From an uncultured Pelagibacteraceae bacterium (lineage in GTDB: Bacteria; Pseudomonadota; Alphaproteobacteria; Pelagibacterales; Pelagibacteraceae): a stretch of DNA of 64,000 nt. This document shows positions 20,355 through 28,839 of the stretch, in pieces. The position numbers and the translations under genes are program-made. A model generated the notes under the pieces. The model was not told where the DNA came from. It made no database searches and saw only the letters and a program-made list of their open reading frames with translations. The stretch covers positions 62,001 through 126,000 of the forward strand of contig CACOGC010000002.1 of NCBI GenBank assembly GCA_902626645.1, written 5' to 3'. Positions within the stretch are counted from its first letter, which is position 1. Each line of letters begins with the position of its first letter.

Positions 20355-20432
20355 ATGAATCTAAATAATAAAATATTAGTATTTTTATTTATTATTGCGA
20401 TTTCTTTTGTAGTTTACTCTAGTTTTAAATAA
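20355..20432 (+). CDS. Possible 25-residue membrane micropeptide
   Basis: A short frame starting at ATG 20355 encodes a hydrophobic peptide with NKILVFLFIIAISFVVYSS as a single potential transmembrane helix. It ends five bases before the DUF502 gene and sits between the divergent protease gene and DUF502. It could be a real small protein, a leader ORF, or chance: AT-rich DNA easily yields hydrophobic frames. No homology can be judged at this size. Confidence 0.3.
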   Translation: MNLNNKILVFLFIIAISFVVYSSFK

Positions 20433-20437
20433 ACTTT

Positions 20438-21058
20438 ATGAAAAAGAATAAAAAAAAACGATCACTTACTCTTATTCTTAGAAATTATTTTATAACGGGT
20501 GTAGTGGTATTAATTCCTATTGGTTTTACTTTATATTTAAGTAAAATTTTAATAGGAATTTCTTCTAAAATAATTCCAGAAAATATAAATCCTAATAATT
20601 ACTTACCTTTTGCAATACCTGGGATAGAAATAATTATTTCTGTAACATTTATAACAATTGTTGGAGGATTATCATTATCCTTTTTAGGTAAACGAATTCT
20701 CAAACTTATTGATGATCTATTTAAAAGAATTCCTGTTCTAAGAACTATTTATTCGGCAATAGTCCAAATGACCGAGACATTTTCTAATAAAGATGACAAT
20801 GATAAAAAAAGTGTTGTTTTAGTTGAATATCCAAGAAAAGGTGTTTGGGCTGTTGGATTTGCAACAAAAGAAAATAAAGGTGAAATGGCTGAAAAAACAA
20901 ATAAGAAATTAATAAACGTATTTGTTCCAACTACCCCAAATCCTACAAGTGGTTTTTTACTAATGTTTCCTATAGATGAAGTTATATATCTGAATATGAC
21001 ATTTGAAGAGGCATCCAAATTTATTGTTTCTGCAGGAACATCCACAGGTAAGAATTAA
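20438..21058 (+). CDS. DUF502 family membrane protein
   Basis: A 206-residue protein with two N-terminal transmembrane helices (about residues 17-37 and 56-80) and a soluble C-terminal domain. The family patterns are visible: FITGVVVLIPIGFTLYL at the start, RIPVLRTIYSAIVQMTE in the middle, and FVPTTPNPTSGFLLMFP near the end. Members are widespread in bacteria and their biochemical role is unsettled. The stop shares TTAA (21055-21058) with convergent recG. Confidence 0.88.
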   Translation: MKKNKKKRSLTLILRNYFITGVVVLIPIGFTLYLSKILIGISSKIIPENINPNNYLPFAIPGIEIIISVTFITIVGGLSLSFLGKRILKLIDDLFKRIPVLRTIYSAIVQMTETFSNKDDNDKKSVVLVEYPRKGVWAVGFATKENKGEMAEKTNKKLINVFVPTTPNPTSGFLLMFPIDEVIYLNMTFEEASKFIVSAGTSTGKN

Positions 21059-23106
21059 GCTATATCGTTAATTATATCTGCACGATCATATAATTTAATT
21101 AATGGTTTAAATCTCCCTATATCCTCTTTTTCATTTTCAATTCTTTTAATTTCCTTTTCAGCTAAAATAAAAAGATTATGATTATGTATTGGATCTGCCA
21201 ATTTAAAGTTTTTAATTCCACTTTGTTTAAAACCAAGAATATCTCCAAAACCTCTTAATTTCATATCTTCTTCAGAAATTTTAAATCCATCATTAGAGTC
21301 TTTTAATATATTAATTCTTTTTTTAGCATTTTCACTCAGATTTGACTTAAACATTAATACACATGAAGACTCTTTGTTGCCTCTTCCAACTCTACCTCTA
21401 AGTTGATGTAATTGAGACAAACCAAACTTATTTGCATTTTCTATTATAATTACATTTGCATTAGGAAAATCTATACCAACTTCAATGATAGTAGTAGAAA
21501 CTAATATCTTAAACTCATTTCTTAAAAATTTGTTTAAGATTTCCTCTTTTTCCTCAATGGTTGTTTTTCCATGGAGTAAATAAACCTCATTTGGAAAAAT
21601 TTTTTTTAGATATTCAGACTTTTTAATCGCTGAAGAATGATCAATTTTTTTTGACTCTTCAATAAGAGGGCATACCCAAAAAATTTGATTTCCAAGTTGT
21701 ATTTCTTTCTTGATGAATTTAATTACATCCTCAATCTTACTTTCAATTTTACTATAAGTTTTTACAGGTTTTCGGTTATTCGGTTTTTCTCGTATAATTG
21801 AAAGATCCATATCTCCGTAAATAGTCATTGTTAAAGTACGTGGAATTGGTGTTGCTGTCATTAAAAGAATATCACAATCTCTCCCAGCTTTATCAGATAA
21901 TTTTTTTCTCTGGCTAACTCCAAATTTGTGTTGTTCATCAATTATTATTAAACCTAGTTTTTTGAATTCAACTTTTTTTTGAAATAAGGCATGCGTTCCA
22001 AAAATAATATCAATTTCTTTTTTAATAAGTTTATCTAAAATTTGTTTCTTATCTTTGTATGATGATTTTCCAGAAAGTAATTCTATTTTAATATTTTTTG
22101 GATATATTTTTTTTGCTAATAAAAAATGCTGTCTTGCTAATATTTCTGTAGGAGCCATTACTGCTACTTGAAAATCAGAACTGATGGTATTGAATGCAGA
22201 TAATAACGCTACAATTGTTTTACCACTACCAACATCACCCTGAAGTAATCTGAACATCTTATTATCTGAGCACAAATCTTTGTTAATCTCATTTAATGTT
22301 TTAGTTTGATCATTGGTTAAGGAAAAATCTAATTTTGATATTATTTCACCTTGTTTTTTAATATCGAATTTTTTCTTTGTTTTTTTTATTTTTTTGATCT
22401 TTTTTCTAATTTCTGAATTAACTAAAAAAGTTGAAAAAATTTCATCAAAAGCAAGTCTTTGATAGAAATTTTCCTTGAATTTACCAATGTTTTCTGGATC
22501 GTGTAATTTTTTGATTGAGTCATTCCAACCAATATTACCAAAATTTTTTAATATATCTTTTGAGTGCCATTCATCAATCTGAGGTAAATTTTTAATAATT
22601 TGAAATATTATTTTATTATAAACCTTTTCACTAATTCCCTCAGTTAATGAATAGGTATTATGCTTTTGTTTTATTATAGATGAGTCTTCTGAAATATATT
22701 TAGGATTTGTTAATTGATATTTATTTCGAAAGTATTTAATTTTACCACTAATAGTTACTTCTTTTCCAATAGGTAATATTTTTCTAATATATCCTTCGTA
22801 ACTATTAAAAAAAACACAATCTATTTCACCAGTTGCATCTTTGCATAAAACTCGATTTGGTAAGTTTCTTACTCTTGGAAATGAATATTTTTGAGGAATT
22901 ATAGTTATAGTTTGTATCTCATCTATTTTTAAATCTTTAATTTTCGAAGATAAACTTCGATCTGTATAAGATTTTGGTAATTTCCATAACAGATCAAAAA
23001 TACTATTAATTTTTTTTCTTTTTAATAAATTTGATGTTTTTAAACCAACACCTTTTATAGATTTTAGGTCAGATAATAAATATTCATAATTTCTTTTAAT
23101 ATCCAT
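21055..23106 (-). CDS. recG: ATP-dependent DNA helicase RecG
   Basis: A branch-migrating helicase that remodels stalled forks and recombination intermediates. The protein has 683 residues. The N-terminal wedge/OB domain covers about 1-230. The SF2 helicase motifs follow: LLQGDVGSGKTIVALLSA (Walker A), DEQHKFGVSQR (motif II), MTATPIPRTL (motif III) and QLRGRVGRG (motif VI). It is divergent from sdhE, its usual alphaproteobacterial neighbour. Confidence 0.97.
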   Translation of the reverse strand: MDIKRNYEYLLSDLKSIKGVGLKTSNLLKRKKINSIFDLLWKLPKSYTDRSLSSKIKDLKIDEIQTITIIPQKYSFPRVRNLPNRVLCKDATGEIDCVFFNSYEGYIRKILPIGKEVTISGKIKYFRNKYQLTNPKYISEDSSIIKQKHNTYSLTEGISEKVYNKIIFQIIKNLPQIDEWHSKDILKNFGNIGWNDSIKKLHDPENIGKFKENFYQRLAFDEIFSTFLVNSEIRKKIKKIKKTKKKFDIKKQGEIISKLDFSLTNDQTKTLNEINKDLCSDNKMFRLLQGDVGSGKTIVALLSAFNTISSDFQVAVMAPTEILARQHFLLAKKIYPKNIKIELLSGKSSYKDKKQILDKLIKKEIDIIFGTHALFQKKVEFKKLGLIIIDEQHKFGVSQRKKLSDKAGRDCDILLMTATPIPRTLTMTIYGDMDLSIIREKPNNRKPVKTYSKIESKIEDVIKFIKKEIQLGNQIFWVCPLIEESKKIDHSSAIKKSEYLKKIFPNEVYLLHGKTTIEEKEEILNKFLRNEFKILVSTTIIEVGIDFPNANVIIIENANKFGLSQLHQLRGRVGRGNKESSCVLMFKSNLSENAKKRINILKDSNDGFKISEEDMKLRGFGDILGFKQSGIKNFKLADPIHNHNLFILAEKEIKRIENEKEDIGRFKPLIKLYDRADIINDIA

Positions 23107-23128
23107 AAACTAATATTATATTCCTAAT

Positions 23129-23386
23129 ATGACCGCTGATATAGAACAAATAAAAAAAAAAATTATATACAGATCAAATTATCGCGGTACCAAAGAAATG
23201 GATAAACTTTTAGGAGCATTCACTAATAAATACATAGATCAATTAAATGTTGAAGATTTAAATAAATTAATAAAATTCTTAGAGATAGATGATAATAATC
23301 TTTACAATTTTTATAATGGTTTAAAAACCAACATTGAATTTGAAGATAACAAAATTAATAATTTATTTAAAAATTTTAAATATTAA
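23129..23386 (+). CDS. sdhE: FAD assembly factor SdhE (DUF339)
   Basis: A small protein that promotes covalent flavinylation of succinate dehydrogenase. The protein has 85 residues. The family signature appears as YRSNYRGTKEMDKLLGAF at about residues 14-31 (usual RRGxxExD; here YRGTKEMD). The rest is a helical bundle. It lies back to back with recG (22-base gap), the common arrangement in alphaproteobacteria. The C-terminus is short and rich in asparagine and lysine. Confidence 0.87.
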   Translation: MTADIEQIKKKIIYRSNYRGTKEMDKLLGAFTNKYIDQLNVEDLNKLIKFLEIDDNNLYNFYNGLKTNIEFEDNKINNLFKNFKY

Positions 23387-23394
23387 CAATTATA

Positions 23395-23484
23395 TGGCGG
23401 AGAGACTGGGATTCGAACCCAGGAAAGAGTTGCCCCTTTGCCGGTTTTCAAGACCGGTGCTTTCAACCGCTCAGCCATCTCTCC
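23395..23484 (-). tRNA. tRNA-Ser(UGA)
   Basis: A class II tRNA of 90 bases on the minus strand. The acceptor stem GGAGAGA pairs with TCTCTCC, the anticodon loop CTTGAAA carries UGA, there is a long variable arm, and CCA is encoded at 23395-23397. The spurious frames found over it on the plus strand are artefacts. Confidence 0.98.
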
Positions 23485-23495
23485 GTGTAGAAGCT

Positions 23496-23524
23496 TTTAT
23501 AATTAAAAATATTTAATTCAACAA
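23496..23524 (-). promoter_or_regulatory. Promoter of tRNA-Ser
   Basis: On the minus strand TTGTTG (complement of 23519-23524) and TATAAA (complement of 23496-23501) are separated by 17 bases and end 11 bases before the tRNA 5' end. A good sigma-70 type promoter by position and sequence. Confidence 0.55.
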
Positions 23525-23568
23525 TAAAATAGTCTAATTACTCATGATATTTAATTCATTTAATTAGT

Positions 23569-24447
23569 ATGAAAAATGATTTTAACAAAGGTTTAATATT
23601 AACTTCTTTAGGTTCTTTTTGGTGGGGATTTATTGGAGTTATATACTTTGAGTCAGTTTCTTTTATTGGTCATACTGAATTAGTTGTTCACAGATGTCTG
23701 TGGACAGCAATAATGTTAATTTTAACTACAACATTTCTGTCTAAATGGAAAATTTTTTTAAAAGAAGTAAAAGATAAAAAAAAATTAATTGCATTATTTT
23801 TGTCTGGTTTTTTAATTTTTGTTAATTGGTCTATATGGATATATGCTGTTGCATCAGAAAGGATTATTGATGCTAGTTTTGGTTATTTTATAATGCCAAT
23901 AATTAGTGTTCTTTTGGGTTATATTTTTTTTAATGAGGAACTAAACAAAAAAAGGATTTTTTCAATTATTCTAGTTTTTGTCTCAATATTAATTTTAATT
24001 TTTTTTAATCTTAAATCATTACCATGGGTCGGTCTCATTGTAGCTTTTAGTTGGGCCTTTTATAATTTAGTTCGAAAAAAAATCGAAATTGATACCGATA
24101 TTGGGTTGCTAATTGAAAGTTTATATATTTTCCCTTTTGCTTTAGTTGCATTTTATATAATTGCAAATAATGGTCTAAACGACTTTAACCTAAGTAATCC
24201 AGGATTAAGTCTATATTTACTTTTAGCTGGTCCGATGACAGTGATTCCATTGTTTCTATATGTAAGAGGAGTTGAGTTAATTGGATTAGGACCTACCGGA
24301 ATGATATTTTATATAACGCCAACATTACAGTTCATTTTAGGTTATTTTTATTATGGAGAGGATTTTTCATTAGTTAAATTTCTAAGTTTTATTATTATTT
24401 GGATTGCTGTAATTATATATTTAAATGACTTATATGAAAAAAATTAA
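23569..24447 (+). CDS. rarD: RarD-type EamA transporter
   Basis: A 292-residue inner-membrane protein with ten predicted helices in two EamA repeats. The start GSFWWGFIGVIYF and the motif ELVVHRCLWTAIML match the RarD branch (named for a chloramphenicol-sensitivity phenotype), with IFVNWSIWIYAV as another RarD hallmark. The natural substrate is unknown. The end overlaps the next longest frame by 23 bases; with my choice of mltB start the overlap is 14. Confidence 0.85.
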   Translation: MKNDFNKGLILTSLGSFWWGFIGVIYFESVSFIGHTELVVHRCLWTAIMLILTTTFLSKWKIFLKEVKDKKKLIALFLSGFLIFVNWSIWIYAVASERIIDASFGYFIMPIISVLLGYIFFNEELNKKRIFSIILVFVSILILIFFNLKSLPWVGLIVAFSWAFYNLVRKKIEIDTDIGLLIESLYIFPFALVAFYIIANNGLNDFNLSNPGLSLYLLLAGPMTVIPLFLYVRGVELIGLGPTGMIFYITPTLQFILGYFYYGEDFSLVKFLSFIIIWIAVIIYLNDLYEKN

Positions 24448-25435
24448 AATTTTTTTTTTAATTCTATTTTTTTTAAATTCCAACTTATTTGCAAATGAGA
24501 ATACAGATTTTGAAAAGTGGAAAAAAGATTTCAAACAAAGAGCTTTAGCTAATAATATTTCTGAGAAAACTTTTGATCTCGTTATGACGGATACAAAGTT
24601 CTTAGCAAATGTTATAAAATATGACAGGTATCAACCTGAATTTTATGAAGATACTAAAACTTATGTATCAAAAAGATCTTCTGCAAAAAAATTAAATAAA
24701 GGTATTGACTTCTATTTAGATAATAAAGATTTGATTAATGTTGTTGAAAATAAATTTGAGATTGAGAAGGAATTATTGTTGTCATTGATGGGTATTGAAA
24801 CTAATTATGGAACTTATGTTGGAAAAATGGATATTCTTTCTTCTTTAGCAACATTGAGTTATGATAAGAGAAGATCAGAGTTTTTTACTAAAGAGCTTTT
24901 GATTTTACTAAAATTAATTGATGAAAATCAAATAGATTATAAATCATTATATGGTTCATGGGCGGGTGCATTTGGTTTTTTTCAATTTATGCCCTCAACT
25001 ATAAAAAATCATGCGATTGATTTTAATACTGATAATTATATTGATTTAAAAAATTCTCAAGATGCTTATGCTTCTGCTGCAAATTATCTTAAAAAAATTG
25101 GTTGGAAAAAAGATTCACCTTGTTTTTATAGAATAGAACTTAAAGAAGATATTCCAAAAAAGTATTTAAACGTTTCTGCTAAAAAACTTCAAAATAAAAA
25201 AAAATTAGGATTTTTTAAAAAATATATTAATAATTATGATGATATAAGCTTTTTGAAATCAAATTATAATGTTGCAATAATTACCCCAGATAAAGATATT
25301 ATTCCTGGTGCAGATACTTTAAATCCTGCATATATTGTATTTGATAACTACGAAATAATTCTCCAATGGAATAGATCTCTAAGATTTGCTTTAGCTGTTT
25401 GTACCTTAAAAGATAAATTTAAAAATGAATTATAA
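24434..25435 (+). CDS. mltB: Lytic murein transglycosylase B
   Basis: Cleaves glycan strands of peptidoglycan with formation of anhydromuramic acid. The gene codes for 333 residues from ATG 24434; the frame opens at 24425, but the internal start gives a cleaner signal peptide (MKKIKIFFLILFFLNSN). The catalytic glutamate lies in LMGIETNYGTYVG and the family motif GSWAGAFGFFQFMPST follows. It is first in the cell-wall run mltB, rlpA-like, dacC, and overlaps the next gene by eleven bases. Confidence 0.94.
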   Translation: MKKIKIFFLILFFLNSNLFANENTDFEKWKKDFKQRALANNISEKTFDLVMTDTKFLANVIKYDRYQPEFYEDTKTYVSKRSSAKKLNKGIDFYLDNKDLINVVENKFEIEKELLLSLMGIETNYGTYVGKMDILSSLATLSYDKRRSEFFTKELLILLKLIDENQIDYKSLYGSWAGAFGFFQFMPSTIKNHAIDFNTDNYIDLKNSQDAYASAANYLKKIGWKKDSPCFYRIELKEDIPKKYLNVSAKKLQNKKKLGFFKKYINNYDDISFLKSNYNVAIITPDKDIIPGADTLNPAYIVFDNYEIILQWNRSLRFALAVCTLKDKFKNEL

Positions 25436-26174
25436 AATTTTATTAATATTTTTGTTACCAATATTTTTAATAGGTTGTGAACCAGTAACAATTAAGACAG
25501 ATAAGATTGAAACAAAAATAGAGAAAAAATATAGTAATAGTGGCTTTGCTTTAATTTTTGACGAAAATGTAAAAAAAATTAAAAAATTAGATGATAGATC
25601 ATTAATGATTCATCACAAATCACTTAAAAGAAAATCTGCTGTTAAGATTACAAATCCGAAAAATGGAAAGTCTTTAATTGCAGAAGTAAAATCTAATAAC
25701 CAAAAATTTTCAGATTTTTACAATTCTGTTATATCTAGAAGAATTGCTGAAGATTTAGATCTTGATTTAAATGAACCCCTTTTAGAAATAGTGTTAATAT
25801 CTAGAAATTCTACTTTTATTGCAAAAAAAAGTAAAACTTTCGATGAGGAAAAAAACGTTGCAGAAAAGGCGCCAATTGATGGTATTCAAATTAATGATTT
25901 AAGCAAAACTAAGAAAAAAGAAAAAAAAACAACTAAAGAAAAATTTTCTTACTCAATAAAAATTGCTGATTTTTACTATAAATCTACTGCCAAAATGATG
26001 ATTTCTAGAATCAAAGATGAAACTTCTATAAAAAACTCTAAGATAAAAAAATTATCTCAAACTAAATTTAGAGTATTAATAGGTCCTTTTAATGATATAA
26101 AAAGTTTAAAAGAGTCATTTGAAAAGTTAAAATCTCTTAATTTCGAAAACTTAGAAGTGCTAAAAAATGTTTAA
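25425..26174 (+). CDS. rlpA: RlpA-like lipoprotein with SPOR domain
   Basis: A 249-residue septal-wall lipoprotein candidate. The N-terminus ends in a lipobox, PIFLIGCEP. Residues about 35-125 occupy the place of the double-psi beta-barrel, but the usual catalytic features of RlpA are not recognisable. A lysine-rich linker leads to a C-terminal SPOR domain (YSIKIADFYYKS ... FRVLIGPFND), which would bind denuded glycan strands. The position between mltB and dacC is the standard rlpA position; the barrel looks strongly diverged. Confidence 0.75.
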   Translation: MNYKILLIFLLPIFLIGCEPVTIKTDKIETKIEKKYSNSGFALIFDENVKKIKKLDDRSLMIHHKSLKRKSAVKITNPKNGKSLIAEVKSNNQKFSDFYNSVISRRIAEDLDLDLNEPLLEIVLISRNSTFIAKKSKTFDEEKNVAEKAPIDGIQINDLSKTKKKEKKTTKEKFSYSIKIADFYYKSTAKMMISRIKDETSIKNSKIKKLSQTKFRVLIGPFNDIKSLKESFEKLKSLNFENLEVLKNV

Positions 26175-27318
26175 AAATTTTCTAATTACAATTCTTATAA
26201 CTTTTTTTATTTCCAATAGTGCACATTCTAATATTGAGATAAAAGCAAGAACAGCAATTTTACAAGATTTTTTGTCGGGTGAAATTTTATACGAAAAAGA
26301 ACCAGACAGATCAATTTACCCTGCTTCAATGACAAAAATAATGACTTCCATTATTGCTTTTGATTTAATTAAATCAGGCGATTTAACTTTAGATGAAAAA
26401 TTTATTATTTCAGAGAAAGCTTGGCGGCTATCAACTTCTGGATATTCTTCAATGTTCGTTATGGTTAATGATGAGGTGAGTGTAGAAAATTTACTTAGAG
26501 GTATTATTGTTGCCTCAGGAAACGACGCTTGTGTTGCATTGGCTGAGGGGATAGCAGGTACAGAAGAGGAATTTGCTATTATGATGACTTCAAAAGCACA
26601 AGAAATTGGTATGAGCAATACAAATTTTGCTAACTCATCTGGAATTAATGATCCTGACAATTATTCAACAGTAAAAGATATAATGATAATGTCTCATTAT
26701 TTAATTAAAAACTATCCAGAATATTATGAGTGGTTCAGTGAAAAAGAATTTACATGGGATAGAACTGGTGGTGATCCAATTACTCAAGGAAATAGAAATC
26801 CACTTCTATATAAAAATATAGGTGCAGATGGAATTAAAACTGGATATCTAGCAGTTGAAAAATATTCTTTAGCATCATCATTAGAAAGAAAAGGTAGAAG
26901 GCTAATTGCAGTAGCTAGTGGTTTCGAAACTAAAAATTCTAGATCTAGAGAGAGCTCAAAACTATTGACATATGGTTTAACGAACTTTGATTTAGTAGAA
27001 ATAAATAGATCGGGAGAAGATTTTGATAGTGTTGATGTTTGGTTAGGAAAAAAGGATTTTGTTAAAGTTTATACTAAAGAAGATATCTATAAAATTATTA
27101 AAAAAGGTAAGAAAAAATTGTTAAAAGTTAGAATGTTATATGAAGGACCTGTGGAAGCTCCAATTAGTAAAGATCAAGTTTTAGCGAAATTAAGGATTAT
27201 TTATGATGATGAATTAATTGATGAGTATGATCTTTTGGCTAAAGAGCAAGTGAACAAAGTAAATATTTTTTCAAGGCTAATGAAATCCTTAAATTATTTG
27301 ATTTGGGGTGATGTCTAA
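26167..27318 (+). CDS. dacC: D-alanyl-D-alanine carboxypeptidase (PBP5/6 type)
   Basis: Trims the terminal D-alanine of peptidoglycan stem peptides in the periplasm. The protein has 383 residues with a signal peptide. The penicillin-binding triad is complete: SMTK near residue 54, SGN (VASGNDACVAL) near residue 117, and KTG (DGIKTGYL). A C-terminal beta-rich domain and a short hydrophobic end suit membrane association. Overlaps the preceding gene by eight bases. Confidence 0.95.
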   Translation: MFKNFLITILITFFISNSAHSNIEIKARTAILQDFLSGEILYEKEPDRSIYPASMTKIMTSIIAFDLIKSGDLTLDEKFIISEKAWRLSTSGYSSMFVMVNDEVSVENLLRGIIVASGNDACVALAEGIAGTEEEFAIMMTSKAQEIGMSNTNFANSSGINDPDNYSTVKDIMIMSHYLIKNYPEYYEWFSEKEFTWDRTGGDPITQGNRNPLLYKNIGADGIKTGYLAVEKYSLASSLERKGRRLIAVASGFETKNSRSRESSKLLTYGLTNFDLVEINRSGEDFDSVDVWLGKKDFVKVYTKEDIYKIIKKGKKKLLKVRMLYEGPVEAPISKDQVLAKLRIIYDDELIDEYDLLAKEQVNKVNIFSRLMKSLNYLIWGDV

Positions 27319-27922
27319 AAAAATTGTTATAGCCTTTGAGGGTATTGAAGGAAGTGGAAAAACTTTTCATATTGATAATGTTTCTAAATATTTAAAAAGA
27401 AAAAAAATACCTCATATAAAGTTAAGAGAGCCTGGAGGAAATAAGAACTCTGAAAAAATAAGAAAATTAATTTTAAATAAGAAATCTAATTTTAAAAAAA
27501 AAACCGATTTATTACTTTATTTAGCGGCCAGAAGTGAAAATATGGACAATTTGAAAAAAAATTTTAGAAAAAAAATAATTTTACTTGATAGGTTTACCGA
27601 TTCTACCATTGCCTATCAACATTTTGGAATGGGTGTAAATTTAGATATTATTAAAAAGATGAATAATCATATTTTAAAATCATTTAAAGTAGATTTTACA
27701 TTTTTAAGTATTGTTAACATCAACAATATGCAAAAAAGATTGAAACAACGAAAAAAACTTAATCGTTACGATACATTCAAAGAAAAATTTTATAAAAAAG
27801 TACAAAATGGTTTTTTAAGAATATCAAAAAATGAAAAAAGATATAAAATAATTAATTCAAACCTTCCAATAGAATTAAACAAAAAAATCATAATTGATAA
27901 AATTGAAAAATTATTAAAATGA
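27311..27922 (+). CDS. tmk: Thymidylate kinase
   Basis: Phosphorylates dTMP to dTDP. About 203 residues. The P-loop reads FEGIEGSGKTFHI at about residues 8-20, DRFTDSTIAYQ is the substrate-binding DR motif, and the lid region is basic. I chose ATG 27311; a GTG at 27308 would add one residue. It overlaps the end of dacC and is followed by holB with a four-base overlap, the usual alphaproteobacterial pair. Confidence 0.93.
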   Translation: MSKKIVIAFEGIEGSGKTFHIDNVSKYLKRKKIPHIKLREPGGNKNSEKIRKLILNKKSNFKKKTDLLLYLAARSENMDNLKKNFRKKIILLDRFTDSTIAYQHFGMGVNLDIIKKMNNHILKSFKVDFTFLSIVNINNMQKRLKQRKKLNRYDTFKEKFYKKVQNGFLRISKNEKRYKIINSNLPIELNKKIIIDKIEKLLK

Positions 27923-28839
27923 ATTTATATCCTAACAGCCAAACAAATCTTTATGGATTACAGGATAACCTTTTATTTTTTGCTAAATTATTTGATCAAA
28001 AAAGATTACCATCAAAGATTTTATTAACCGGTCAAAAAGGTATTGGCAAGTGTACTCTCGCTTATCATTTAATTAATTTGGTTTTATCAAAAGATGAAGA
28101 AATGCCTTATGATTTGGTTGAATTTAAAATAAATTTAAATAATCGCTCATTTAAGTTAATTCAAAATGGTTCTTGTCCAAATTTCAATTTAATAGATATT
28201 AATCTTGTTAAAAAAAACATAGATATAGAACAAATTAGAGAATTAATAGTTCAACTCAATAAGTCTTCATTCAATAATAAGCCAAGATTTGTTTTAATTG
28301 ATAATATTGAATATTTGAATTTAAATTCAGTAAATGCGCTGTTAAAAACGTTAGAGGAACCTAATGAGAATATATTTTTTATTTTAATAAATAGTAATAA
28401 AAAAATAATTCCAACACTTCTATCTCGTTGTATTAATTTCAATATATCCTTAGAAAATGATAAGGTTAATGAAATTAGTTCACTTCTTTTTGATAATGAT
28501 ATCGATAATCTCATAAATAAAGATTTATTAAATTATTATTCTACTCCTGGAGAAATTTACAATCTTTTAAAATTTTCTGAAGAAAAAAAAATTGATTTAA
28601 AAGAAATAAATTTAAAAGATTTTTTATTAAAATTGATAAGTGAAAATATTTATAAGGATGATAAGCAATCTAAAACATTTGTTTACAATATACTTGAATT
28701 ATTTCTGATAAAAGATATTTCAGTTTCAAATTCAGATATTTACAATTATTTTTTGAAAAGAATAAATGATTTTAAGAAATTCAATTTAGATGATGAATCT
28801 TTATTTTTAGAAATCAATTCAAAGCTTTTAAATGGATAA
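27919..28839 (+). CDS. holB: DNA polymerase III subunit delta'
   Basis: Part of the clamp-loader complex. The protein has 306 residues. An AAA+ fold with a P-loop LTGQKGIGKCTLAYHL near residue 37, a Walker-B-like region FVLIDNIEYLNLNSVNALLK, and the sensor motif SRC (PTLLSRCINF). The C-terminal collar domain is short and poorly conserved. It sits between tmk and metG, its conserved position. Confidence 0.92.
   Translation: MNLYPNSQTNLYGLQDNLLFFAKLFDQKRLPSKILLTGQKGIGKCTLAYHLINLVLSKDEEMPYDLVEFKINLNNRSFKLIQNGSCPNFNLIDINLVKKNIDIEQIRELIVQLNKSSFNNKPRFVLIDNIEYLNLNSVNALLKTLEEPNENIFFILINSNKKIIPTLLSRCINFNISLENDKVNEISSLLFDNDIDNLINKDLLNYYSTPGEIYNLLKFSEEKKIDLKEINLKDFLLKLISENIYKDDKQSKTFVYNILELFLIKDISVSNSDIYNYFLKRINDFKKFNLDDESLFLEINSKLLNG

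Noticed and set aside
23334-23516. Open frame over tRNA-Ser on the plus strand (containing AERLGFEPRKELP)
   Set aside because: It is the antisense of tRNA-Ser; such translated tRNA peptides are common annotation artefacts.
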